A DNA stretch of 64,000 bases from Halomonas sp. McH1-25 (GCF_022348165.1 NZ_JAKRFI010000009.1:141245-205244); one strand, 5' to 3'; counted from the stretch's first letter, positions 16,895 through 26,407 are shown. Made by a program: numbers and translations. Notes: generated by a model not told the origin, from the sequence alone.

Positions 16895-17019
16895 TCACCT
16901 TAGTTCGCTGCTCGGGTCGGCGCAACGCCAGCCGTTGACCGCTTTCGGCTTGCGCCCAACTTCCTCTGCGGGGCATGATGCCCGCTTATGTCGGCTGCCG
17001 AACCCAACGACGAGATACC

Positions 17020-18852
17020 ATGTGGCCCTCCTTTTCGCTTAATCGACCCCTGGCCTGGATGGGCCTGGCTGCCCTGATGGCAATGGCCTGGCTGCCATTT
17101 GCCTCGCTGCGTCTGGCGTGCCTGGCCATCGTGATCGTCGGCCTGGTCGACTGCTGGCGCCAGGTGCGCCGTGAGCATCGCCGGCGCCGGCTGAGCGAGG
17201 AAGCACTCAAGCTTTCCGAGGATGGGGTTGTCATCACGGATGACCGCAATCGTATCGTGACCGTCAACCCGGCCTTCACTCAAATCACCGGCTATACCCA
17301 TGACGAAGTGCGCGGCCTCGACTCGTCAGCCCTCTCGGCGGGGCGTCACGACAAGGCGTTCTATGACCGCTACTGGCAGACGCTTCATGCCACCGGACGC
17401 TGGGAGGGCGAGATCTGGAACCAGCGCAAGCATGGAGATCAGTTCCCCGAGTGGTTGCGGGTTCAGTCCTGCCCCGACGAACGCGGGCACGTCAGCCACT
17501 ACGTGGGCTTGTTCACCGACATTTCACGCCATAAGGCCCGCGAGCAGGACCTGCGTCGTATCGGTTTCGAGGATCCGCTGACCGGCCTGCCCAATCGCCG
17601 CCGCCTGCACGACATGCTGACATCGCGACTCCAGCGCCTGCGTGCCGGCGAGGGGCTCGATCTGGCGCTGATCGACATCGACGGCTTCAAGGCGGTCAAT
17701 GACGGCCTGGGGGTGGACAACGGCGACCGCCTGTTGGCGCGCTTCGGCCAGCGTCTCGCCGCCTTCGTGGCCGGTGGCGTGGTCGGACGCCTGGGCGGCG
17801 ACGAGTTCATGGTGATACGCACCACGACCTTCGACGATCACGAGAAGTGGATTGCCAGCCTGCGCGAGCACCTGAGCGAACCCTTCGAACTCAACGGCAA
17901 CTCCCTGCGCCTGGGTCTGACCATCGGCAGTTGCCGTGCGCCGGAGGATGGCGGCGATTCGGGGGTGCTTTTCCAGCGTCTGGAGTCGGCGCTCTACAGT
18001 GCCAAACGTCATGGCCGCAACCACGACCGCCGTTTTCGCCCCTCGCTCGAAGTCGCGGGAGATCGGCAGCTGGCATTGGTCAATGAGCTGAGACGTGCCT
18101 TGGCACAGGGCGGCCAGCTCGAACTCTTCTATCAGACCCAGCATCGCCTGGTCGATGGCGCGCTGGTGGGGATGGAGGCGTTGCTGCGCTGGCGCCATCC
18201 GGAGCAGGGCATGATCTCGCCGGCCGATTTCATTCCGTTGGCCGAACGCCATGGTCTGATGACTGCCTTGGGCAATTGGGTCATCGAGCGCGCCGTCGCG
18301 CAGCAGGCAAGCTGGCGTGCCAGTGGCATGCCGCGCGTACCCATCTGGGTGAACATCTCTGCACTGCAGCTGATTCAGGGCGATCTGGAATCGCGGTTGG
18401 CCGCGGCATTAGCGCAGCACAAGGTGCCGGCGAGCATGTTGGGGCTGGAGCTGACCGAGTCGGTGTTACTCGATGAACGTGCCGGCGATATCTCCCCGCG
18501 TCTCGAGGCGCTACGACATCAGGGGCATCAGATCGCCATCGACGACTTCGGTACCGGTTACTCCTCCATGGCCTACCTGAAGCGCTTGCCCGTCGACAAG
18601 CTCAAGCTCGACCGCGCCTTTATCCAGGCTCTGCCCGATGACCGTGCCGATGCCGCCATCGTCGTGGCGGTACTGGCCATGGCACGCGGCCTGCACCTGG
18701 ACGTAGTGGCCGAAGGTGTAGAAACTCAGGCCCAGTGCGACTTTCTCATCGAGCATGGCTGCCCGTTGACCCAGGGCTTCCTGTTCGCCCGCCCCGAGTC
18801 GGTCACGGCGATCGAGGCGCGCTATCTCAACGCCTCCCAGCCGATCAACTGA
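17020..18852 (+). CDS. PAS-GGDEF-EAL cyclic-di-GMP signalling protein
   Basis: Inner-membrane-anchored protein of 610 residues that could make and degrade cyclic di-GMP. Two hydrophobic segments lie at about residues 10-45, then a PAS domain (DGVVITDDRNRIVTVNPAF...GYTHDEV). A GGDEF domain with intact RLGGDEF follows, and then an EAL domain with GMEALLRW, VNISALQL, ELTES, IDDFGTGYSS, KLDRAF, AEGVET and TQGFLFA, so all known EAL catalytic positions are filled. No RxxD inhibitory site precedes GGDEF. The start is uncertain: ATG at 17020 fits the membrane segment, and ATG at 16975 would add 15 residues. Confidence 0.93.
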   Translation: MWPSFSLNRPLAWMGLAALMAMAWLPFASLRLACLAIVIVGLVDCWRQVRREHRRRRLSEEALKLSEDGVVITDDRNRIVTVNPAFTQITGYTHDEVRGLDSSALSAGRHDKAFYDRYWQTLHATGRWEGEIWNQRKHGDQFPEWLRVQSCPDERGHVSHYVGLFTDISRHKAREQDLRRIGFEDPLTGLPNRRRLHDMLTSRLQRLRAGEGLDLALIDIDGFKAVNDGLGVDNGDRLLARFGQRLAAFVAGGVVGRLGGDEFMVIRTTTFDDHEKWIASLREHLSEPFELNGNSLRLGLTIGSCRAPEDGGDSGVLFQRLESALYSAKRHGRNHDRRFRPSLEVAGDRQLALVNELRRALAQGGQLELFYQTQHRLVDGALVGMEALLRWRHPEQGMISPADFIPLAERHGLMTALGNWVIERAVAQQASWRASGMPRVPIWVNISALQLIQGDLESRLAAALAQHKVPASMLGLELTESVLLDERAGDISPRLEALRHQGHQIAIDDFGTGYSSMAYLKRLPVDKLKLDRAFIQALPDDRADAAIVVAVLAMARGLHLDVVAEGVETQAQCDFLIEHGCPLTQGFLFARPESVTAIEARYLNASQPIN

Positions 18853-18914
18853 GCGAGCCTGGCGTAGTGATCTAGTGACGCTAGCCGCTCTGTCCCCCCC
18901 CGGATAGCCACCAC

Positions 18915-20333
18915 TCAGGACGAGCTCTGCAGCGACTTGAAGGCATCCAGGACGCGTTCACGCGCCGCCTTGTGATCGACGAGGGGAGGCGAGTAGCCGA
19001 GTGCCTCGCGCTGCTCTCGGGACGGGTCATGGCGGGCTTTCTCGGGGAGTTCCGCCAACTCGGGGAGGAATTCGGCGATGAACGTGCCGCTGGCATCGAA
19101 GCGCCGTGACTGTGTCATGGGATTGAATATCCGGAAATAGGGCGCTGCATCGGTTCCCGTCGAGGCGGCCCATTGCCACCCCCCGTTGTTGGACGCGAAT
19201 TCGCCATCGACTAGGTGTTCGAGGAAGAAGGCTTCGCCGCGTCGCCAGTCGATCAGTAGATGCTTGCTAAGGAACATGGCGGTGACCATGCGTAGCCGAT
19301 TGTGCATCCACCCCGTCGTCACCAGTTGGCGCATGGCGGCATCGATGAGCGGGTAGCCGGTGCGTCCCTCGCACCAGGCCCGGAAGCCTTCGTTGTCGTC
19401 CCGCCAGGGCAGGTTCGCCGTGTGCGCCTGAAAGGGGCGATAGCGGCATACCTCGGGAAAGCCAAAGGCAATGTGCTGATAGAACTCCCGCCAGATCAGT
19501 TCGTTGACCCAGCTGGTCAGCCCGGCGTCGCCATCGGCCAGTTGACCGCCGTTCTCGCTCATGACTGCCTGTAGGCACTGACGATGGGAAATCATTCCCA
19601 GGGCCAGGTAAGGCGAAAGCTCACTGGTGCCAGGCACCGAGGGCAGATCGCGAGCGTCGCGATAATGGCGGGCACGGTAGCGTAGAAAGCGCGCGAGCCG
19701 GTCGGCGGCGGCGTCCTGGCCGGCGGGCCAGAGGACAGGGTCGATGGGCTGAACGAAGCCATCAGGTAGCTTGGGTAGGGGATCGCTATCGAGCTTCAGG
19801 CGTGCCTGAGGCGCCGGGGTATCGCGTAGGGCCAGGCGTTGGTGATCTATTGCACGGTGCCAGGCCTTGGCGAATGGAGTAAAGACACGGTAGTACTCAT
19901 TTTTACCGGTGAGCAGTTCGCCTGGAGCGAAGGCCACGGCATCGGTATGCGCTTGGGCATCTAGCCCGGCCTGCCGGAAAGCCTCGGCGACGGCCTGATC
20001 GCGACGCCATTCGTTAAGTGGATATTCGCGATTGAAATGCAACGAGGCGATGTCATGCTCACGTGCCAGCGTCAGCAGCATCTCCGGGGCCTCTTCGAAG
20101 CGAGCAATGCTGCGTTGCAATAGCGGAATGTTCAGGCCGTTGAGGGCGTCACCCAACGCCTCGACGCCGCGTCGCCAAAAATCGATCTTGTTGGCGCCAT
20201 GGCCATGCTCCCGCCACTGAGGGGCGCAATGCAGGAACACGGCGATTACCGGTCCCTTTGCCGCTGCGGCGGCCAGGGCCGTGTTGTCGAACGTGCGCAG
20301 ATCGCTGCGAAACCAGACGAGTTGGCGAGCCAT
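18915..20333 (-). CDS. phrB: Deoxyribodipyrimidine photolyase (class I CPD photolyase)
   Basis: Flavoprotein that repairs cyclobutane pyrimidine dimers with blue or near-UV light. The 472 residues equal the E. coli length. The N-terminal antenna domain starts LVWFRSDLRTFDNTAL. The C-terminal FAD domain has TGYPLIDAAMRQL, GWMHNRLRMV, LLIDWRRGE and the hallmark ASNNGGWQW. AGGA lies 8 bases before the ATG. It is 23 bases downstream of the MerR-type regulator gene on the same strand, so it is very probably in the same light-controlled operon. Confidence 0.96.
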   Translation of the reverse strand: MARQLVWFRSDLRTFDNTALAAAAAKGPVIAVFLHCAPQWREHGHGANKIDFWRRGVEALGDALNGLNIPLLQRSIARFEEAPEMLLTLAREHDIASLHFNREYPLNEWRRDQAVAEAFRQAGLDAQAHTDAVAFAPGELLTGKNEYYRVFTPFAKAWHRAIDHQRLALRDTPAPQARLKLDSDPLPKLPDGFVQPIDPVLWPAGQDAAADRLARFLRYRARHYRDARDLPSVPGTSELSPYLALGMISHRQCLQAVMSENGGQLADGDAGLTSWVNELIWREFYQHIAFGFPEVCRYRPFQAHTANLPWRDDNEGFRAWCEGRTGYPLIDAAMRQLVTTGWMHNRLRMVTAMFLSKHLLIDWRRGEAFFLEHLVDGEFASNNGGWQWAASTGTDAAPYFRIFNPMTQSRRFDASGTFIAEFLPELAELPEKARHDPSREQREALGYSPPLVDHKAARERVLDAFKSLQSSS

Positions 20334-20356
20334 CGCTGAGTTCCTGCCCTGGGAAA

Positions 20357-21271
20357 TTACTGATTGAGGAGCGGGCCCAGTCGACTGGCCGATTGCACGG
20401 GGTCTTCGCCTAGCGTTTCCAGGCCACTGCTTGCGAGTTCCGCTGCACGGATGCGTGTCACGGGGCCAGCCAGGCAGATGGGCGTGGTTAGCTGTCCGGC
20501 CAGGCGAGGCAGTTGGCGGCGCATCAGATCGGAGCGTTCTGCCTGGGCGCTGACCAGCACCACGGCGGCAACATGCAGGCGGTCCACGGCAAGAGACAGT
20601 TCGTTGAGCGGCGGAACGCTGTCCAGCAACACCACCCGATACCCTTCGTGCGAGGCGGCTAGCGCCAGTAACAGCACGCCCAGCTGGCTGGTTTCCTCGG
20701 GCAGTCGCGCCAGCAGCAAGCGAGGACCGCGGGCCACATAATTGGCGTGGTAGAGACGAGTCCCTATCCGGGTGCGCAGAAAGGCCTCAAGCAAGCTGCG
20801 CTGCAGCCCGTTCCCTAGTTTGTCGCTCCAACCGTCTTCGAGCTGGGCAAGAGCGGGTTGCCAGAGTTCGGTCAAGGCGACATTGACCGGATAGAGCGCC
20901 AGGCTCTGGTTGAATAACGCTTCGAGTCTCGGCAGATCGAGCGCCTCCACGGCAACCATGAGCTGCTGACGCTGACTGACCCAGTCGCCACTTTCGGTAT
21001 CGGGGGCAGGCGTGGCGGCTTCTGGCTGATCGATCAGGTCACGAACCTGGCTGACCGGAACGCCCCGGCCGAGCCATTGCAGAATGCGCTCGATGCGGGC
21101 GATATCGTCGCGGGCATAAAGACGATGTCCCTTGGGGGTTCGCTGAGGGCGAATCAGCCCGTAGCGGCGCTCCCAGGCACGCAGGGTGACCGAGTTGACG
21201 CCGGTCAATCGGGACACTTCGCGTATTGGGTAAAGCGGCGCATCGGCCGGATTCATCGCCTTATCGTTCAT
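20357..21271 (-). CDS. MerR-family regulator of the LitR/CarH type, lacking cobalamin ligands
   Basis: A 304-residue transcription factor. An N-terminal MerR helix-turn-helix (about residues 14-82; YPIREVSRLTGVNSVTLRAW, YGLIRP) joins a C-terminal helical plus Rossmann-like region matching the cobalamin-binding half of light sensors LitR/CarH. The conserved W-x9-E-H motif reads W148-x9-R-S, and the E-x-H-x-L-G of the lower axial ligand reads E-T-S-Q-L-G. Both adenosylcobalamin contacts are therefore gone, as in the B12-independent class of LitR homologues known from pseudomonads. Start: ATG at 21271, with AGAGGA about 10 bases upstream. It is first in an operon with phrB and has a matching operator in its promoter. 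Confidence 0.85.
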   Translation of the reverse strand: MNDKAMNPADAPLYPIREVSRLTGVNSVTLRAWERRYGLIRPQRTPKGHRLYARDDIARIERILQWLGRGVPVSQVRDLIDQPEAATPAPDTESGDWVSQRQQLMVAVEALDLPRLEALFNQSLALYPVNVALTELWQPALAQLEDGWSDKLGNGLQRSLLEAFLRTRIGTRLYHANYVARGPRLLLARLPEETSQLGVLLLALAASHEGYRVVLLDSVPPLNELSLAVDRLHVAAVVLVSAQAERSDLMRRQLPRLAGQLTTPICLAGPVTRIRAAELASSGLETLGEDPVQSASRLGPLLNQ

Positions 21272-21363
21272 GCACACGCATTCCTCTCGCTGGAAAAGCC
21301 TTGCTGCCGCGCCCTGGCGAGGCTGGCTGCTCGTTTTACCTCGACAAGTCGTGGTCATTATTT

Positions 21364-21387
21364 TGTACAAGATGCTTGGATTGTACA
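21364..21387. promoter_or_regulatory. LitR/PplR-type operator in the divergent spacer
   Basis: TGTACA (21364-21369), exactly 12 bases, then TGTACA (21382-21387). Each half lies in an 8-base palindrome TTGTACAA. This fits the TGTACA-N12-TGTACA-type consensus described for LitR homologues of Pseudomonas putida. It lies 93 bases before the regulator start and 112 before the epimerase start, and overlaps a possible minus-strand promoter (TTGTAC, 17 bases, CAAAAT), so it can control both directions. Confidence 0.75.
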
Positions 21388-21498
21388 ATCCTTGCGATCT
21401 TCAATGAGACCGGCGCAGCCAACGGTCATCGCAGCTAGACTTAGCAGATTAGCAGTTATGTAGAATATCTGTATAAATGCTGAGCAACTTGGAGCACC

Positions 21499-22395
21499 AT
21501 GCGAATTCTCATCACCGGAGGCAGTGGCTTCGTTGGGCAGCTGCTGTGTCGCTACCTTCAAGAGCGCGGCCATGCGTTGTCGGTCGTGTCCCGATCACCG
21601 GACAAGGCGCGCCGGCACCTGCCTGCCGGCTGCGACATCCGCCAGCATGTACTCGATTTCGTGGATACGTCACCTGACGCCATCGTCAATCTGGCGGGCG
21701 AATCGATCGCCGGACGGCGCTGGAGCGAGGCGCAGAAGCAGCGTCTGCTCGACTCCCGGCTGGGGATCACACACGATCTCGTGACGTTGTGCGCACGACT
21801 GCCGACGCCACCCAAGGTCATGGTCTCTGGCTCGGCCATGGGCTATTACGGCGACCAGGGCCAGCGTTCCGTCGACGAGGACACCGAACCCCATGACGAA
21901 TTCGCCCATCGGTTATGTGCCGAATGGGAAACGGCGGCACGCGGCGCCGAGCGTTACGATGTCAGGGTGGCACTGCTGCGTACTGGCTTGGTACTGGACG
22001 CCGATGGCGGCGCGTTGCAGAAGATGCTGCCCGCCTTTCGGCTGGGCCTGGGTGGGCGTATGGGCGGCGGGCGGCAGTTCATGCCGTGGATTCACCGTCT
22101 CGATCTGGTGCGCAGCATCGAGTACCTATTGCGAGAGACAACGTTGAAGGGTCCTTTCAATGGCTCGGCGCCGCGCCCCGTGACCAATGCCGAGTTCACG
22201 CGCACCCTGGCCAAGCATGTGCAGCGCCCGGCACTGGTGCCTGCGCCGGCACCGCTCTTGAAACTGGCCCTGGGCGAAATGTCCCGACTGTTGTTGACCG
22301 GGGCCGACATGCGGCCCCGGCGGCTCGAGGCGGCGGGGTTCACCTTCCTCTATCCGACACTGGACGAAGCGCTCACTGCCATTTTGGGACGCTGA
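21499..22395 (+). CDS. TIGR01777-family NAD(P)-dependent epimerase/SDR protein
   Basis: Extended SDR of 298 residues (YfcH-like). The nucleotide-binding loop ITGGSGFVGQLL is intact, and VNLAGESIAGRRW, SGSAMGYYGDQG and LRTGLVLDADGGAL are the family signatures; a DUF1731-like C-terminus ends PRRLEAAGFTFLYP. The enzymatic reaction is unknown. GGAG lies a few bases before the ATG. It is transcribed away from the phrB-regulator operon with the LitR-type operator between, which suggests that it is light-induced; such genes often accompany photolyase clusters. Confidence 0.92.
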   Translation: MRILITGGSGFVGQLLCRYLQERGHALSVVSRSPDKARRHLPAGCDIRQHVLDFVDTSPDAIVNLAGESIAGRRWSEAQKQRLLDSRLGITHDLVTLCARLPTPPKVMVSGSAMGYYGDQGQRSVDEDTEPHDEFAHRLCAEWETAARGAERYDVRVALLRTGLVLDADGGALQKMLPAFRLGLGGRMGGGRQFMPWIHRLDLVRSIEYLLRETTLKGPFNGSAPRPVTNAEFTRTLAKHVQRPALVPAPAPLLKLALGEMSRLLLTGADMRPRRLEAAGFTFLYPTLDEALTAILGR

Positions 22396-22399
22396 ACCG

Positions 22400-25336
22400 C
22401 TAACGCCGTGTTTCGTTATCCACGGTCACGATCACCCGCACGGCGTCCAGGCGCAGACGGGTACCCTCGATGGCTGCGTCGAGGGCCTGACGCTCGTCGC
22501 GCAGGGCCTGGATCTCATCGTCACGGACCGCCGGATTGTGCCGGGCAAGCGCTTGCAGACGAGTGAGTTCGCTGTCGAGCTCGTCACGCATGCGTCGTTG
22601 TGCCGTCTCGATGAGGCTCGGCAACTCGCGGTCGGCCTCACTCTCGCCTTGGACCAGCAGGTCGCGCAGTTGGTCGTGGCGTGACTTGATGAGATCGCGT
22701 GCTACGGCTTTCTTGACCTTCTGCAGGTTCTTGGCGAGGCCGGTGAAGGACACCTTATCCGTCAGGTTGGCTCCGGATTCGTCGAGCAGCACGCGGATCG
22801 CCGTGGGCGGCAGGAAGCGATTGACGTGCAGGCGCGCCGGCGCCGGACAGTAGGTGCGAAACACCAGTTCCACCATCAGCCGGCCGGCGGGAATCGCCGG
22901 ATGATTGAGCAGCGCCAGGGCGGTGTTGCCCATCGCACCGTCGAGTATGCGCCCCAGCATCTCGCGAACCAGCGGATGTTCCCAGGACAGGCGCTGTACA
23001 TCGTCACGGGCCAGGGCACGGGCGCGTGAAGCGGTGGCCGTGAAGCCTTCCTCACCCTTCGCCAGGCCGGGCAGACCGTCCAGCATATGCGGGCCGGCGC
23101 GCAGATGAATCAGCTCGCCACCCAGGTCCTGACTGTCGATGCCGAAAATGTCGAAAGCCTGGTCGAGATAGCGCGGCAGCGCCTTGTCGGCATCCAGTTC
23201 GCGAATGGCGGCGGCGACGGACTCGGCGCGCTCGTGACGGCAGGCGTTGAGTTCCAGCAGGCGATTGCGCCCGGCGTCGCGTTCGGCCAGGCGCGCCTCG
23301 AACAGGGAGCGGGTCTCGGTGATGATCTCGTCGAGGCTCTCCGGGTCGAGCAGGGCATCGGCCAGGGCGTCACCGAAGGCGTCGTACAAATCGCTGCCCA
23401 CCCCATGAGGGGCGCTGAAGGCGTCCATTCCCTCGCGATACCAACGCAGCAGCCGCTCCCCCGGGCTGTCGGCAAAGACCGGCACATGCAGCTCAATGGC
23501 GTGGCGCTGGCCGATACGGTCGAGACGCCCGATGCGTTGTTCGAGCTGGTCGGGATGCTGGGGCAGGTCGAACATCACCAGATGGCGACAGAACTGGAAA
23601 TTGCGCCCTTCCGAGCCGATTTCCGAGCACACCATGACTTGACTGCCATCCTCCTCGTCGGCGAACTCGGCTGCCGCGCGGTCGCGCTCGACCAGTGTCA
23701 TGCCCTCGTGGAATACCGGGGCGTGCATGCCACCCAGCACGCGCAGCGCTTCAGCCAGGTCGGTAGCGGTCTCGCGGTCGTGAGCAATGACCAGCACCTT
23801 GTCGCGGCCGGCGTCGGTGAGCAGCTCGAGCAGCCAAGTCACGCGTGGGTCGATCTGCCACCAGGGTTCGGCATTGAGCGGGTCGTCGGAGAGGGCCCGA
23901 TAGGTGGCATCGAGGTACAGCACCACGTCGGGGTGGTCGAGGCCGGTCTCGATCAGCAGCTCGTCGAGCGCATCCTCGTCGCGGCTCAGCTTGCGCAGCA
24001 GACGCCGGTAGGCCGACGGCAGCTCCAGCGAGGCGACGTGGAGGTGGCGCTCGGGAAAGCCGGCAACGTGGCGACGGCTGTTGCGGAACATCACCCGGCC
24101 GGTGCCATGGCGGTCGAGTAGCTGCTCACGAAGTTGGCGGCGTGCGGCGGCACGCTGTTCTTCGCCGCTTTCGGCATCGATCAGGATGTCGAGCAGGGCT
24201 TGGCTATCGCTGTCGTCGATGACGCGGTCGACCGAGGTGAAGGCGTCGCTGTCGCCGGGCAACGTCTCGAGCGCGTCGATGGCGGTAGCGACATCGACGT
24301 AGCCCGTTTCCTCGGCCTTGAAGGCGACCAGGTCATGGTAACGGTCCGGATCGAGCAGACGCAGGCGGGCGAAATGGCTCTCCACGCCCATCTGTTCCGG
24401 CGTGGCGGTAAGCAGCAGCAAGCCGGGCACGGCATGGGACAACCGTTCGACACAGGCATAGCCCGGTCCACTGCCTTCGGGTGACCAATCCAGATGGTGT
24501 GCTTCGTCGACAATCAGCATGTCCCAGCGGCTGGCTTCTGCCTGGGACTGGCGGTGCGGGTTGGCGAACAGCCACTGTTGGCTGGCCAGGACCAACTGGC
24601 CGGTCTCGAAGGGATTGGCATCGCCGTAGGCCTGGCTCTGCTGCTCGTCGAGCAGGGTGACTTCCAGACCGAAGCGACGCAACAGCTCGACCAGCCATTG
24701 ATGGGTGAGGCTGTCGGGCACCAGGATCAATGCGCGCTCGGCACGTCCGGTGAGCAGCAGGCGGTGCAGGATGAGCCCCGCCTCGATGGTCTTGCCCAGT
24801 CCCACCTCGTCGGCGAGCAGCACGCGCGGGGCGTGACGCCGCGAGACCTCATCGGCGATGTAGAGCTGATGGGCAATCAGATCGATCTTGGGACCGGCCA
24901 GGCCCAGCGCGGGGTTCTGCTCGATGCGATGGAAATGGTGCAAGGTGCGAAAGCGCAGGTCGAACCAGTCGTTGCGGTCGACCTGGCCGGTCAGCAGGCG
25001 GTCGCGTGCTTGATTGAACTGCATGCTGTCGGCGATCTGCGCTTCCGATAGCTCGCGCAGCTCGCCGTCGTCTGTCTCGCCGATATAGACGATCAGGCCG
25101 TCGATCTCCTTGATGTCGTCGACGATCAGTTGCCAGCCCTCGGCGGCATCGATGCGATCGCCGCTACCGAAGACCACGCGGGTCAGCGGTGCCTGGCGCA
25201 CGCTGTAGGTGCGCGTCTCCTGGCTGGCGGCGAACAGGACGGTCACGCTACGGAAATCGACGTTCAGGATAGTGCCCAGGCCCAGTTCGGCCTCGCCGTC
25301 GCTGATCCAGCGCTGGCCGGGAATGAATTCGCTCAT
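22400..25336 (-). CDS. rapA: RNA polymerase-associated ATPase RapA
   Basis: SWI2/SNF2 ATPase that binds RNA polymerase and recycles it from stalled post-termination complexes. The 978 residues compare with 968 in E. coli. Tudor-like N-terminal domains (PGQRWISDGEAELGLG) are followed by helicase motif I LLADEVGLGKTIEAG, motif II IVDEAHHLDW, and motifs V-VI near GSEGRNFQFC and QRIGRLDRIGQ. GAGG lies just before the ATG. It converges with the epimerase gene, with 4 bases between stops. Monocistronic. Confidence 0.96.
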   Translation of the reverse strand: MSEFIPGQRWISDGEAELGLGTILNVDFRSVTVLFAASQETRTYSVRQAPLTRVVFGSGDRIDAAEGWQLIVDDIKEIDGLIVYIGETDDGELRELSEAQIADSMQFNQARDRLLTGQVDRNDWFDLRFRTLHHFHRIEQNPALGLAGPKIDLIAHQLYIADEVSRRHAPRVLLADEVGLGKTIEAGLILHRLLLTGRAERALILVPDSLTHQWLVELLRRFGLEVTLLDEQQSQAYGDANPFETGQLVLASQQWLFANPHRQSQAEASRWDMLIVDEAHHLDWSPEGSGPGYACVERLSHAVPGLLLLTATPEQMGVESHFARLRLLDPDRYHDLVAFKAEETGYVDVATAIDALETLPGDSDAFTSVDRVIDDSDSQALLDILIDAESGEEQRAAARRQLREQLLDRHGTGRVMFRNSRRHVAGFPERHLHVASLELPSAYRRLLRKLSRDEDALDELLIETGLDHPDVVLYLDATYRALSDDPLNAEPWWQIDPRVTWLLELLTDAGRDKVLVIAHDRETATDLAEALRVLGGMHAPVFHEGMTLVERDRAAAEFADEEDGSQVMVCSEIGSEGRNFQFCRHLVMFDLPQHPDQLEQRIGRLDRIGQRHAIELHVPVFADSPGERLLRWYREGMDAFSAPHGVGSDLYDAFGDALADALLDPESLDEIITETRSLFEARLAERDAGRNRLLELNACRHERAESVAAAIRELDADKALPRYLDQAFDIFGIDSQDLGGELIHLRAGPHMLDGLPGLAKGEEGFTATASRARALARDDVQRLSWEHPLVREMLGRILDGAMGNTALALLNHPAIPAGRLMVELVFRTYCPAPARLHVNRFLPPTAIRVLLDESGANLTDKVSFTGLAKNLQKVKKAVARDLIKSRHDQLRDLLVQGESEADRELPSLIETAQRRMRDELDSELTRLQALARHNPAVRDDEIQALRDERQALDAAIEGTRLRLDAVRVIVTVDNETRR

Positions 25337-25482
25337 GGTGCCTCGATGCTCGAAAAACGGTGCTCGCCCGTCGCAATCAACCCTGCCAAGCCGCGTTGGC
25401 AGCGACGGGGCGCGGTATCTTACAGGAAATGATGTAGACGATTAAGCGTTGTCGTGAGCTAGCTTCAAGGCGCGATCGGTGC

Positions 25483-26280
25483 CTAGCGCGATAGCCAGGC
25501 ATCGAGCTGCGCCCGAGACACTTCCCCGACGTGTTGATCGACAAGGCGGCCGGAGGCATCGAAGAGCAGGGTGGTGGGCAGGCCGGGCGCAGCGGTCAGC
25601 GCCATCAGCCGCTGCTGAGGGTCGAGCAAGGCGTGCTCGAAGTCCAGCGCATGGGCGTCCAGATAACGGACCACTTGCAGCAGACTTTCGCCCTGGTTGA
25701 CCACGACCACCCGCACACCGTCACGGGCATCGGTTTCGGCGAGCAAGGGCATCTCGCGCAGGCATGGCGGACACCAGCTCGCCCATAGGTTGAGTACCAC
25801 CGTCTCGCCCTGCAGCGATGACAACGTCACGGGATCGCCGTCGAGGTTTTCCAGGGTCAGTTCAGGCAATGTTTGCACTTGGCTGTCGCTACCCAATGGA
25901 TTCCACAGCATGAGCCCCAGCCACACGGCAAAGGCGGTGGCCAGCAGGACCTGGGCAGTGACCAGCGCGACCAGGCGGTGGCGCAGGAACCAGACACTCC
26001 ATGCGGCAGCGCCGAGCATACCCCATGCGGCACTGTAGCCGGGTTGCCAGAACTTCAGCGCGTCCAGCGGGGCGGCGGCATAGCTGTCCCAGTGCATCGA
26101 TACGTGGCCCAGGCGGGCGGCGATCAGCCAGGTTAGCAACAGGCCGTTGAACCAGCGGCCGCGCTGCAACCTGGGGAGTCGCAGGGCCGCCTGACTGGCC
26201 AGCACCAAGACCAGGGCCACAGCGAAGGCGTACAGACGGGGCAGAGGGATCAGCAGTGGGCCTAGCGCGAGGGCATCCAT
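25483..26280 (-). CDS. Membrane protein with Lgt-like N-terminus and C-terminal TlpA-type thioredoxin
   Basis: A 265-residue protein. Four hydrophobic segments (to about residue 125) resemble a shortened prolipoprotein diacylglyceryl transferase fold (WLIAARLGHV, PLDALKFWQPGYSAAWG) but lack the catalytic His region of Lgt. A periplasm-facing redoxin domain follows, with WASWCPPC as active site and the cis-Pro in LPTTLLFD. The likely role is thiol-disulfide exchange outside the inner membrane, for example in cytochrome c maturation or protein reduction. ATG at 26280 is chosen; a TTG three codons earlier is nearer to AAGGA. Confidence 0.83.
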   Translation of the reverse strand: MDALALGPLLIPLPRLYAFAVALVLVLASQAALRLPRLQRGRWFNGLLLTWLIAARLGHVSMHWDSYAAAPLDALKFWQPGYSAAWGMLGAAAWSVWFLRHRLVALVTAQVLLATAFAVWLGLMLWNPLGSDSQVQTLPELTLENLDGDPVTLSSLQGETVVLNLWASWCPPCLREMPLLAETDARDGVRVVVVNQGESLLQVVRYLDAHALDFEHALLDPQQRLMALTAAPGLPTTLLFDASGRLVDQHVGEVSRAQLDAWLSR

Positions 26281-26407
26281 GGGGTGCAAAGGGTCCTTGG
26301 GGAAACGGGTTTTCTTCCGGCGAGCGTCGCCGGTTACAATGCAGCCAGCCTACTGTTGTCTTTCGTTCCTGTCATCATGCGGCGTTTGGCGTCGCTGGAG
26401 TGCCGTC

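Noticed and set aside
22412..22420. TTATCCACG, a near DnaA box at the end of rapA
   Set aside because: Single, one mismatch and inside a coding region; expected by chance, unlike the paired exact boxes at 63.77 kb.
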